Shown here piece by piece: positions 10,966-21,179 of a stretch of DNA of 64,000 bases. The first letter of the stretch is position 1; each line of letters opens with the position of its first letter. The DNA is taken from NCBI GenBank assembly GCA_021229015.1, contig CM037784.1, positions 65,003,223 through 65,067,222 on the forward strand, given 5' to 3'. The DNA is from Solen grandis. Taxonomy: Eukaryota > Mollusca > Bivalvia > Adapedonta > Solenidae. The notes beneath the pieces are model-generated. The model was not told where the DNA came from, did no database searches, and worked only from the letters and a program-made list of their open reading frames with translations. The position numbers were made by a program, and so were the translations under genes.

Positions 10966-13900
10966 CCGGTGTAACAGCCCAGATTTTCCCCCCAGTCAGT
11001 TTTTTCCCCAACCAGTTTAGTTTTATCCCCCCTCTTTTTTTAAATTTTTTTAAGGTTTCTGAGGGGGAAATTCTGGACTAGTCAGTTTTTTCCCCCTGTC
11101 ATGTTGATTGTGCGTGATGGTGGGGAAATTCTGGCCGAGTCAGTTTTTTCCCCCCTGTCATTTAGATTGTTTTGATGGTGGGAAAGTCTTGACCAGTCAG
11201 TTTTTTCCCCCTTGTCATGTAGATGGAGCATGAAGTCAGGAAAATTCTTGACCAGTCAGTTTTTTCCCCTCTATCCAATATATTGTGCGTGATGGTGGGG
11301 ATATTCTGGCCTAGTCAGTTTTTTCCCCCCTGTCATTTACATTGTATTGATGGTGGGGAAATTCTGGACCAGTCAGTTTTTTCCCCCCTATCCAATATAT
11401 TGTGCGTGATGGTGGGGAAATTCTGGCCTAGTCAGTTTTTTCCCCCCTGTCATTTACATTGTATTGATGGTGGGGAAATTCTGGACCAGTCAGTTTTTTC
11501 CCCCCTATCCAATATATTGTGCGTGATGGTGGGGAAATTCTGGCCTAGTCAGTTTTTCCCCCCCCCCCCCTGTCATTTACATTGGATTGATGGGTGGGGA
11601 AATTCTGGACCAGTCAGTTTTTTTCCCCCGCTATCCAATATATTGTGCATGATGGGTGGGGGGAAAATTTTGGCCTAGTCAGTTTCCCCCCCCCCCCCCT
11701 GTCATTTACATTGTATTGATGTTGGGGAAATTTCAGGACCAGTCAGTTTTTTCCCCCCTATCCTTATATTGTGCGAGATGGTGGGGAAATTCTGGCCTAG
11801 TCAGTTTTTTCCCCCCTGTCATTTAGATTGTTCGTGATGGTGGGGAAATTCTGGACCAGTCAGTTTTTTCCCCCCCTTATCCAATATATTGGGCTGTGAG
11901 GGTAGGGAAACTCTAGCCTAGTCAGTTTTTTCCCCCCAGTCATTTACATTGTATTGATGGTGTGGAAATTCTTGACCAGTCGTTTTTCCCCCCTATCCAA
12001 TATATTGTCCCTGATGGTGGGGAAACTCTAGCCTAGTCAGTTTTTTCCCCCCTGTCATTTAGATTGAATTGATGGTGGGGAAATTCTGGACCAGTCAGTT
12101 TTTCCCCCCTATCCTATAGATTGTATTGATGGTGGGGAAATTTCTGGCCGAGTCATTTTTTTCCCCCCTGTCATTTAGATTGTTCTTGATGGTGGGAAAG
12201 CTTGACCAGTTTAGTTTTTCCCCGTCATGTAGATTGAGCATGAAGTCAGGAAAAATTTTGGCTAGTAGTTTTTTTCCTCCCTGTATTTAGATTGTTCTTG
12301 ATGGTGGGAAAGTTTTTCCCCCTGTCCCTGTAGATTGAGCATGAAGTCAGGAAAATTCTGGCATAGTCATTTTTTCCCCCCCTGTTGTTTAGATTGTATT
12401 GATGGTGGGGAAATTCTGGACCAGTCAGTTTTTTTTCCCCCCTATCCGATATATTGAATAGGGGGGAAAGAATTCCCCACATCAGACAATATATTGATAG
12501 GGGGGAAAAAACTGACTGGTCCAGAATTTTCCTGACTTCATGCTCAATCTACATGACAGGGGGGAAAAAACTGACTAGGCCAGAATTTCCCCACCATCAA
12601 GCACAATATATTGGATAGGGGGGAAAAAACTGACTGGTCCAGAATTTCCCCACCATCAATACAATGTAAATGACAGGGGGGAAAAAACTGACTAGGCCAG
12701 AATTTCCCCACCATCAAGCACAATTATAGGATAGGGGGGAAAAAACTGACTGGTCCAGAATTTCCCCACCATCAATACAATGTAAATGACAGGGGGGAAA
12801 AAACTGACTAGGCCAGAATATCCCCACCATCATGCACAATATATTGGATAGGGGGGAAAAAACTGACTGGTCCAGAATTTTCCTGACTTCATGCTCAATC
12901 TACATGACGGGGGAAAATTTTCCTGACTTTCATGCTCAATCTACATGACGGGGGAAAAAACTGACTGGTCCAGAATTTCCCACCATCACGCACAATACAT
13001 GTATATTGGATAGGGGGGAAAAAACTGACTAGGCCGAATTTCTCCACCATCACGAACAATAAAATAGGATAGGGGAGGAAAAACTGACTAGGCCAGAATT
13101 TCCCCACCTCAGAAACCTTAAAAAATTAAAACAAGAGGGCCATGATGGCCCTGAATCGCTCACCTGAGTACCATTGCTTCAACTGATGTCAAGGTTTTTA
13201 AACAGACAAGGATTCTGATATAACTTAATCTAAAACATTTTACCCCTGACAATACTACACACCAAATACCTAAGCAATGGGCCATATGGTTTCAGAGAAG
13301 ACTTAGGCGCAGGGTCATTTATCAACCTTAGGGCCAAGACTTTGAAAATCTTTGTAATGAACCATTAGATGCTACTACATACCAAAAATCTTAGCTCTAG
13401 GCCTTATTGATTCATAGAAGAAGATTTTTTAAGATTTTCCTATTTAACTCTATGTAAAAAAGTGACCCTGGTGTGGGGTCATTTATCACCTTGGGCTATG
13501 ATTTGTACAATCTTGGTAGTGGCCCATAAGATGATGCTACATACCAAATATCTAAGCTCTAGGCCTATGGATTCATAGAAGAAGATTTTTAAGATTTTCC
13601 TATATAACTCTGTGTAAAACAAGTGACCCCTGGTGCGGGGTAAATTATCACCATAGGGCAAATGATTTGTACAATCTTGGTAGGGGCCCCATAAGATGAT
13701 GCTTCATACCAAATATCTAAGCATTCATGGAAGAAGATTTTTTAAGATTTTCCTATAAAAACTCTTTGTAAAACAAGTGCCCCCCTGGTGCGGGTCATTT
13801 ATCACCATAGGGCTATGATTTTGTACAATCTTGGTAGGGCCCATAAGATGATGCTACATACCAAATATCTAAGCTCTAGGCCTTATGGATTCATAGAAAG

Positions 13901-15036
13901 AAGATTTTTTAAGTTTTTTCCTATATAACTCTATGTAAAAAAGTGACCCCTGGTGCGGGGTCATTTTTTCACCTTTAGGGCTATGATTTGTACAATCTTG
14001 GTAGTGGCCCATAAGATGATGCTTCATACCAAATATCTAAGCATTCATGGAAGAAGATTTTTAAAGATTTTCCTATATAACTCTTTGTAAAACAAGTGAC
14101 CCCTGGTGCGGGGTCATTTATCACCATAGGGCATGATTTGTACAACTTGGTAGTGGCCCATAAAAATGATGCTACATACCAAATATCTAAGCTCTAGGCC
14201 TTATGGATTCATAGAAGAAGATTTTTTAAGATTTTCCTATAAAAACTCTATGTAAAACAAGTGACCCCTGGTGCGGGGTCATTTATCACCATAGGCAAAT
14301 GATTTTTACAATCTTGGTAGTGGCCCATAAGATGATGCTTCATACCAAATATCTAAGCTCTAGGCCTTATGCATTCATGGAAGAAAATTTTTTAGATTTT
14401 CCTATATAACTCTATGTAAAACAAGTGACCCTGGTGCGGGGTCATTTATCACCATAGGGTATGATTTGTACAATCTTGGTGTGGCCCATAAGATGATGCT
14501 ACATACCAAAAATCAAAAGGTTAGGCCTTGTGGTTTCGGAGAAGAAGATTTTTTCAATTTTCATTTTTAAAATCTATTTTTAGCTCCTGTGACCTAATTA
14601 TGCAATGGACCAGAACCATTTATACAACTTTAGTAGAGCTTCATCCAAGGAACATTCCTGCAAAATATTTTTCAAATTGGCCAAGCCGTTTAGGAGGAGA
14701 TGTTGTTTGAAGCAATTGTTGACGCCGGACGCACGGACGCACGGACGCACGCACGCACGCACGGACGACGGACGACGGACGCCGGACAAAAGGCGATCAG
14801 AAAAGCTCACCTTGAGCACGTTGTGCTCATGTGAGCTAAAAAGAGGGGGGAAAAAACTGACTGGGTGGGGAAAAACCTGACTAGTCAGTTTCTTCCCCGG
14901 GGAAAAACTTGACCAGTCAGTTTCTTCCCCGGGGAAAAACCTGACCAGTCAGTTTCTTCCCCGGGGAAAAACCTGACCAGTCAGTTTTTTCCCCGGGGAA
15001 GAAACTGACTGGGGAAAAACCTGACTGTTACACCGG
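10966..15036. mobile_element. Foldback-like element with minisatellite arms
   Basis: The ends are inverted copies, CCGGTGTAACAG at 10966 and CTGTTACACCGG ending at 15036. The left arm (about 10980-12450) is an array of about 60-bp units with CAGTCAGTTTTTTCCCCCC and GATGGTGGGGAAATTCTGG. At about 12440-12500 the orientation flips, and the same units run in reverse complement (GGGGGGAAAAAACTGACT, CCAGAATTTCCCCACC) to about 13110. The right arm is split by a T1 element (13131-14838) and resumes to the end with shorter GGGGAAAAACCTGAC / CAGTTTCTTCCCC palindromic units. The architecture resembles Foldback-type elements; no transposase is present. Confidence 0.7.
13131..14838 (+). mobile_element. 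Hairpin-ended tandem-unit element, family T1 copy C
   Basis: The third copy of the family, inserted in the right arm of the foldback element. It starts ACAAGAGGGCCATGATGGCC and ends with AGCTCACCTTGAGCACG / TTGTGCTCATGTGAGCT, a hairpin with a mismatch. About eight units of around 165 bp are more diverged than in copies A and B (GTAGTGGCCCATAAGATGATGC variants). The GACG/GCAC microsatellite is at 14723-14788. Confidence 0.8.
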
Positions 15037-16054
15037 CACGGGCAAGTGGGCGTCCACTTAAGAAAACCCCTGCCTTTCAGACAGTGCGGTGCTTTGCCTT
15101 TGTCAGTAAAAGTTTCACCCCATACTGTTTTAACCAAGCCCCAACTCTCGGCGTCCTTTTATTTTGCCGACAAACCTTAGCGTGTGTGTGTAACACAGAC
15201 GTAGTCACCCAATGTTCAAAGTCAGTGTCAATCAACCAGCACAATTAAGCCAAGATTAACAGTCGGCTATTCTAGTAATGAGTTTCAACATAATTATGTG
15301 CAGATATTTGGCAATAAAAAGTCAAATTTTAATTGCATTTATTACGAAGGTAAGCATTATTGTCTACTACCTGGGGAAAAATATAGTACGTTGTCATTAT
15401 TCATCTAAACCGCGCATTCTGCCATATTTTGAATTCCAAGAAATGACGAAGTGGAAAACATGCCCTTGTCCAGCCATCTGATTAATAACAAACATTCTAA
15501 AGCTTATTTCCTCCAAAGCCTCAACTCAGTTTAGGCAAATCAGTGTCAACAATTCGAAAGTCTGATTAGTCTTTTGCAGACAGACAAAAACTTGACTGAC
15601 AATAAATTCCATTTTTCCAAAAATATCAACCAATGAAATGGCCCAATAAAATTATGCTGAGAGAGGCGGATGATTGTCATAATATTTTTTATTATTAATG
15701 TTTAATTTAACTGTCTCTAAAGATTTATCATGTTAAAAGCATAAATTATAATAGTTGTATCTATGCTTACTTCCGATATGTTTGAAGAAAATCATTTAAG
15801 AAGCATGCACTGATAAATTTTGTTTACAGCCATCAAAGAATTAAAAAAAAATGTTTTAAAACATGAATGTTTGAAATAAGAAACAGTAAAAACAGATTTT
15901 ACATCATTTTTTTAAATAAAGATTAAACTTACAATATTTATGATCGTAGGGTAAAGTGAAGTGGGTGGGGTAATGCACTGAGATAAGTTTGCATTATTTT
16001 TTTAAAGATTCTATTTTTTTTTTTTTCAATAAAAATATCAGATTTAAATTAAAA
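15037..16054. other. AT-rich spacer, no gene seen
   Basis: A CACGGGCAAGTGGG segment follows the foldback element and matches the type of repeat seen on its left side (CTTGCCCGCCGGG at 10909), so the foldback element probably sits inside an older repeat. The rest shows no coding potential that I can support; the small open frames lack splice or domain support. Confidence 0.5.
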
Positions 16055-17352
16055 ACTAGATGTGGGTGTTCCTCGGAACACTTGTGTCGCCTGCATTTAA
16101 GCATGTTTGATGAAGAATTGACTAGAAAATCGATCTTTTGACAAATTATTGATAAAGCATAATCTATTTTGTGAGGTACAAAATAACACACACACACACA
16201 TTATATATATTATATTTTATTTTTTTTTTTTGGGGGGGGGGGGGGGGGGGGAATAAAATATTCAAACAGTGCAATATGTAATAATTTTCCCGAGCACTTT
16301 CGACTATACAGTCTTCATCAGAGGAGTGTCAGAATGACTATGAATTCAAAACATTAACTGTAAGAAAAATTATGACGTCATTAAGCACTTATGACGTTAA
16401 TTATATATATGTTGCAAGTTTGTAGTCATCATTATCATTATTGAGTTATCATTCTTGTGTACTGCACTCAGACCAATGAGATCTATCTACTATAAATGTT
16501 TAAGGCAACACTTTACAAGTTATGCACCACACAAGAATTAAATCCAAAAAAATAAACAAAGGGAAATTACTCCAAAAAAAACAACAGTTATCATTCTTGC
16601 ACAATGCACTCCATGAGATCTTTCCACCTGTGAGGTTTCAAAGTAATACCTCAAATACTTTTCGTGTTATGCTCCAGACAAAAATGAAGTCTGAGTATCA
16701 ACAAAGGGCAATAACTCAAGGAAAAAGAGAAACAGAGTTATCATTCATGTGCACTGCACTCAGACCATTGAGATCTATGAAGTTTCAAGTATCAGCACCT
16801 AAATTTTTACTAAAAGGGAATAACTCAGAAAATAGAAAGTCAGAGTTATCATTCTTGTGCACTGCACTCCACCTCAATGTGATCTATCCATGTTTTAAGT
16901 TTCAAGGTGATACCTCAAATACTTTTTGAGTTATGGTCCGGACAAAAATAAAATCTCAGAATCAACAAAGGGTAATAACTCAGAAAATACGAAAGTCAGA
17001 GTTATCATTCTTGTGCACTGCACTCCACCTCAATGTGATCTATCCATGTTTTAAGTTTCAAGGTGATACCTCAAATACTTTTTGAGTTATGGTCCGGACA
17101 AAAATAAAATCTCAGAATCAACAAAGGGTAATAACTCAGAAAATACGAAAGTCAGAGTTATCATTCTTGTGCACTGCACTCCACCTCAATGTGATCTATC
17201 CATGTTTTAAGTTTCAAGGTGAAACCTCAAATACTTTTCGAGTTATGCTCCGGACAAGAAAGTGTGATGCCGACGACGCCGACGACGATGACGCCGATGA
17301 CGACGGACAAAGTGATCCCTATGTGTCTGCCATGCTATGCAGGCGACACAAA
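16055..17352 (+). mobile_element. Hairpin-ended tandem-unit element, family T3
   Basis: The 5' part carries the hairpin GTGTTCCTCGGAACAC and then TTGTGTCGCCTGCA. The 3' end carries the inverted word TGCAGGCGACACAA. The interior has about four units of around 155 bp with landmarks AGAGTTATCATTCTTGTG, CACTGCACTC, TTTCAAGGTGATACCTCAAATACTTTT and GAGTTATGCTCCGGAC (16570-17255). A GACGCCGACGACGATGACG tract (17266-17305) precedes the 3' end, paralleling the GACG tracts of families T1 and T6. Around 16187-16251 it holds a CA, TA, T and G simple-repeat cluster. Confidence 0.6.
16187..16251. repeat. Compound simple repeat ending in poly(G)
   Basis: A (CA)n tract is followed by a TA-rich stretch, about 11 T and 20 G in a row (16232-16251). 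It lies in the 5' part of the T3 element. This is the second long poly(G) in the window. Confidence 0.9.
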
Positions 17353-18858
17353 AATGATATTTAGAGATTAGCATAAAAGTCATTCTAACTATTACTCAAA
17401 TTCCTATATTTTTAATTTTCCAGTCAAAAAAAAAAAGGTTGGGACAAATAAAACAAACCTAATGAAAAATCTAATTAAAAAATAATTATGTTTATCCAAA
17501 TGGAATTTCATTTTAAAGTTATTACAATTTTAATCTGATTCTCTACATAACCAATTCAACTTTGAAAAATTTTTAAATTCCTTTTTAATTATCCTGTCAA
17601 AATGGATAATACATGTCTACATAAACAATTTTAGATCTTATACCTTTTATTTGGATTACTAATATTACTTTCAATGTTACAGAAGAAAGCTTCAGATTTT
17701 GAATTTCATTATATTTTCTGAAAAAGAATACTCTTCTTTTTTTTTATCAAATTGCACATACAACTGCCCTTTTAGGGCAACTAACTATGCCTTTGTTCAT
17801 GTCCTAGGGGTGGGGAAGCACTATGGAATCATCAAACTGGGGGCCTCTCTATGGTAATTGGTATACATATTAAGAAATTAATAACAAAATTTAACTGGGA
17901 TCCATGATTTTCTGAGGAGACTTGGATGCCCATTGTCAAAGTTTTTTTCAGCAATATGCAACTGAAATGCAAGCTTCAATGACATTTTTTTTTTTTTACT
18001 TTTGGTAAAAGATGACCGTAAAAAATAACCTTACAATAATAAGATTAGTGACCAAATGTTCTTGAAACAAATTCCATTTTTTAAACTCTGCAAAAAATAT
18101 TTCCAAGCAACTTATCAAACCTGCACATAAATGCAAAAGCACCTTTTTTCTCTATGTTTACTTTCCTCTTCTATTAGTTATATCAATTCTTTTAGGTAAC
18201 ATTCAGTAACTCATTTTGTTATCCTTTGATTCTAAAAAAAAGCTTAATTATTTACATGTTAAGATATACATTTTTCTGTTTGTTTATGAAAAATCTTTAC
18301 ATGTATGATGCTGAGAGATTTTTATATACATATATATGTGAACTCCTTGTAAGAACTGCTGTCTTAAGAACAGGGATAATAAAATGAAAATCTTGATAAC
18401 AAAAAAATAGAATGAGAACAAAAATTCCAACCAGGAAATCCCCCAGAGGCCTTTTTTTGTCTTATTAAGTCTTAATTTGAAAAATTTCCCACGGGGAGAT
18501 CCCTCAAACCCCGCTTCCAGGAGGGATACCCCCCTCCCGCACCTTCCCCCTTCTCATCGCTGCACGAATCAGATGCCCCTTTGGACCACTAGCACCCTGC
18601 CCTTTTCAAATCCTGGCTGGAGCACTGTACTTGATAACTGTAATACATTATACAGCATTTAACCTTTGAATAGGGTTTTTACATCCAAAATTGGCCATAT
18701 ACATCCAAATTGTTGGGACTCTCTGGTTGAAAGGACACAAAAATAAGGAAAATTGCTATTGTATCCCCAGTTTACAAAACTCAGAATGCACCCAATAATA
18801 ATACGAACACTTTCAGTGCAATAGTTGTTTCTTGTTCTCATTTGGATCATCTTATATT
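17353..18858. other. AT-rich spacer, no gene seen
   Basis: I see no gene. Around 18480-18635 the composition becomes GC-richer, with a repeat fragment (GCACCCTGC, CTGGCTGGAGCACTG) that also occurs inverted near 8540-8610. Confidence 0.5.
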
Positions 18859-18866
18859 ACAAACCA

Positions 18867-19646
18867 GGGTGGCGAAATCTCATTTTATTTTACTTGTCCA
18901 CGGACAAACAAAATTAAAATTTCACTTGTCCGTAGCAAAACACTACTTGTCCGTTCTTATTGAAAAACTACTGGTATAAAATACGGCAATAATTGAAATT
19001 GTATTACTACTCTTAATAAATTAATTAAGGGATGTAAAAAAACATTATATTAACTGCCTTAACACTGAAACTTGAAACATTTTTTTACTGACTGATTTAA
19101 CAATCAAACTGTAACACTGCAGAATTGTCTTATGCATCTGTTATTGCCGTCAATTTCGACATTTCGCTGATCCCTTTTTCGTCGACTCTAAGCCATTGGA
19201 AGTCTTTAAGGCATGATTCTTAAAATGATCTTTAACGCTTTGTTTCATCATATTTTTAATCTTAATATTTTATTGTTTTCTTGGGGGTTTGATTGGGATA
19301 TTCTTCCCCTTTTCTTGTTTGAGACAAATTTTAATAAGGAATCGATCCATTTGACAAGGAACTTACCGCTGACTTTGACCTTTAATTTTCATATCTTAAC
19401 ATTTTAGAAATGAAACCATAAAAAACGGAATCATCTTATAAGATGCCGAAAAATAAACTTTATTTAACAGACGCACTTTACAGATATCTTTACAGTTGAA
19501 ATGCTGCAGTTTTGAGTTTTGAATTTAAATTTTTGCTACGGATTCGGATTTTTGGTTGTCCACGGACAAGTCAACAGTGAAAATTTATTGTCTGTGCTGG
19601 CAAATGTACGACTCGGACAACTCGGACAATGGATTTCGCCATCCCT
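18867..19646. mobile_element. Short non-autonomous hAT-like element
   Basis: The left end reads GGGTGGCGAAATC and the right end, in reverse complement, AGGGATGGCGAAATCC. The 8-bp word ACAAACCA flanks both sides (18859-18866 and 19647-19654). Near both ends there are repeated TTGTCCG / CGGACAA words, which look like subterminal binding sites. At 780 bp with no conserved reading frame it is non-autonomous. Terminal sequence of the A/GGGnTGGCGAAAT type and an 8-bp duplication are characteristic of hAT elements. Confidence 0.8.
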
Positions 19647-20158
19647 ACAAACCAATCTGTTCTGTGATTAAGAACACAGAACTTCAATGATCTATATGTA
19701 CACCATACTCATTTTCAGTTTTTTGTCAAGAACTCCAGATGCCATTTTGGAAATTATTTTTTTGACTGTTGTTTGATTTTGGGTTACTCTTTTTACCGGA
19801 ATCCCCCTATTTACCGGAATCTACCAGAATCCACTTAGATTTTACTGGAATCCACCTTATTTATCTTGTATTATGTTATTTTTTATATGTTTTTATTATA
19901 ATTACTGAACTTAAATATGATATTAGTATTGAATTTCATTTAATACATTTTTATCTGTTTTTAAATGACATTTGACGTAGGCCTATGTTGTCGTTTACTG
20001 TACGAAAATCAACTTAGCTATATATAGATTTGGACCTGGTAACTTTTCTAGATTAATATTATTGTTTTATCTTCTTAAACTTACATGTCTGATAATTGCC
20101 TATGGTTGATACAGTACGGATAGCTCTTATTTATTATGTGTTTCATTTACCGAACAAA

Positions 20159-20208
20159 ATGGCAGAATCACTTCACCGTGTATTATCCGGTATCAACCTA
20201 AAAGCAAG
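20159..20208 (+). CDS. Possible first coding exon of the transposon protein
   Basis: ATG opens a 50-nt segment encoding MAESLHRVLSGINLKA with two bases left over, followed by AG|GTACAT, a plausible splice donor. The other transposon copy keeps the same peptide except for the lost ATG and one substitution. The context before the ATG (ACAAA) is acceptable. I do not recognise the peptide. It could be the first exon of a transposase or of a captured host exon; no second exon is identified. Confidence 0.3.
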
Positions 20209-21179
20209 GTACATAGTTGTTTTTTTTTTCCTTGTTTGTTGTTTGACTAGAAATTGTATTGTATTTTCTCTCTCTCTCTTCCCCTCTCTCTCTCTCCCCC
20301 CGGCTCTCTCTCTCTCTCTCTCTCTCTCATATGGTTATGAGTTATGAGAACTGATGTTTTCATTAGTAGGTTTATAACTGGCGCGATTTAATAATACCCA
20401 TATAAAATATAACTAGAGGCCCAAGGCCATAAACGCTCACCAGTGTAAATTAGCATATTCAAGATGATTTTTTCTATAAGGAAATCAAATGACAAACCAG
20501 AGATCAACTTCATTTTAGCAATCATGGCAGACATTCATGAAATCAATCCTGACCATTAATTTCATGGAAGTAAAATTCTGAAATTTATTAATTGAAGATA
20601 ATATAATATACTGTATTATCAGTTGCAGTTACACGATGTGAATGGTGTTGGAAAAATAAACTAGCAGAATTTATCATGATAGTTTGAAAGACATAGGGCT
20701 TTTTGTATGGGAAGAAAATGAAAGCAGTTCGTTAAAATGGTTGATTTAACTTTTGCATAACATGATTAAACTTTTAAATAACAATCTGTAACAAAATATT
20801 TCGAAAATTCTTTAATATCGTTTCAGATTCCTTTTATCTACAAGTTGTCAAAAGAGAAAGTAAATCCGCGAAAACTGATGACATTTAGAAATGTAAAGCT
20901 TTTTTGGTTATTAATTTTATTTACATGGTCAGAGAAAATTGTGAATCTATTTTGCAAAATACTAAAAATACTTTTACGGATGGGAATGGGCCGAATTTCG
21001 GCCCCAAATTGGCCTTTGCACAGAAGAAGAATTTTGATGTTTTCTATAAAGAGTATATAAGGGAATTAGCCAACCCCCTAGGGACCTCATTTTTTTAGGA
21101 ATTAACTTTATTTTAGCCATATTGGTATACAATCATGAGGTAACCATTTGGGCCAAAGGAAATTAAATTCTCACAGCTG

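Noticed and set aside
11223..11678. Long open frame (151 codons) with repeated peptide
   Set aside because: It is the translation of minisatellite units of the foldback element in one frame; the periodicity is that of the DNA units and no start, domain or splice evidence exists.
4990..14838. Possibility of a CRISPR array from regular units of about 165 bp
   Set aside because: The units are contiguous, diverged tandem copies without unique spacers, in a eukaryotic genome.
16522..17364. Two open frames of 135 and 91 codons with internal repeats
   Set aside because: They read through the tandem units and the GACGCCGACGACG tract of the T3 element; the frame changes between units and the acidic DADDADDDD run is microsatellite.
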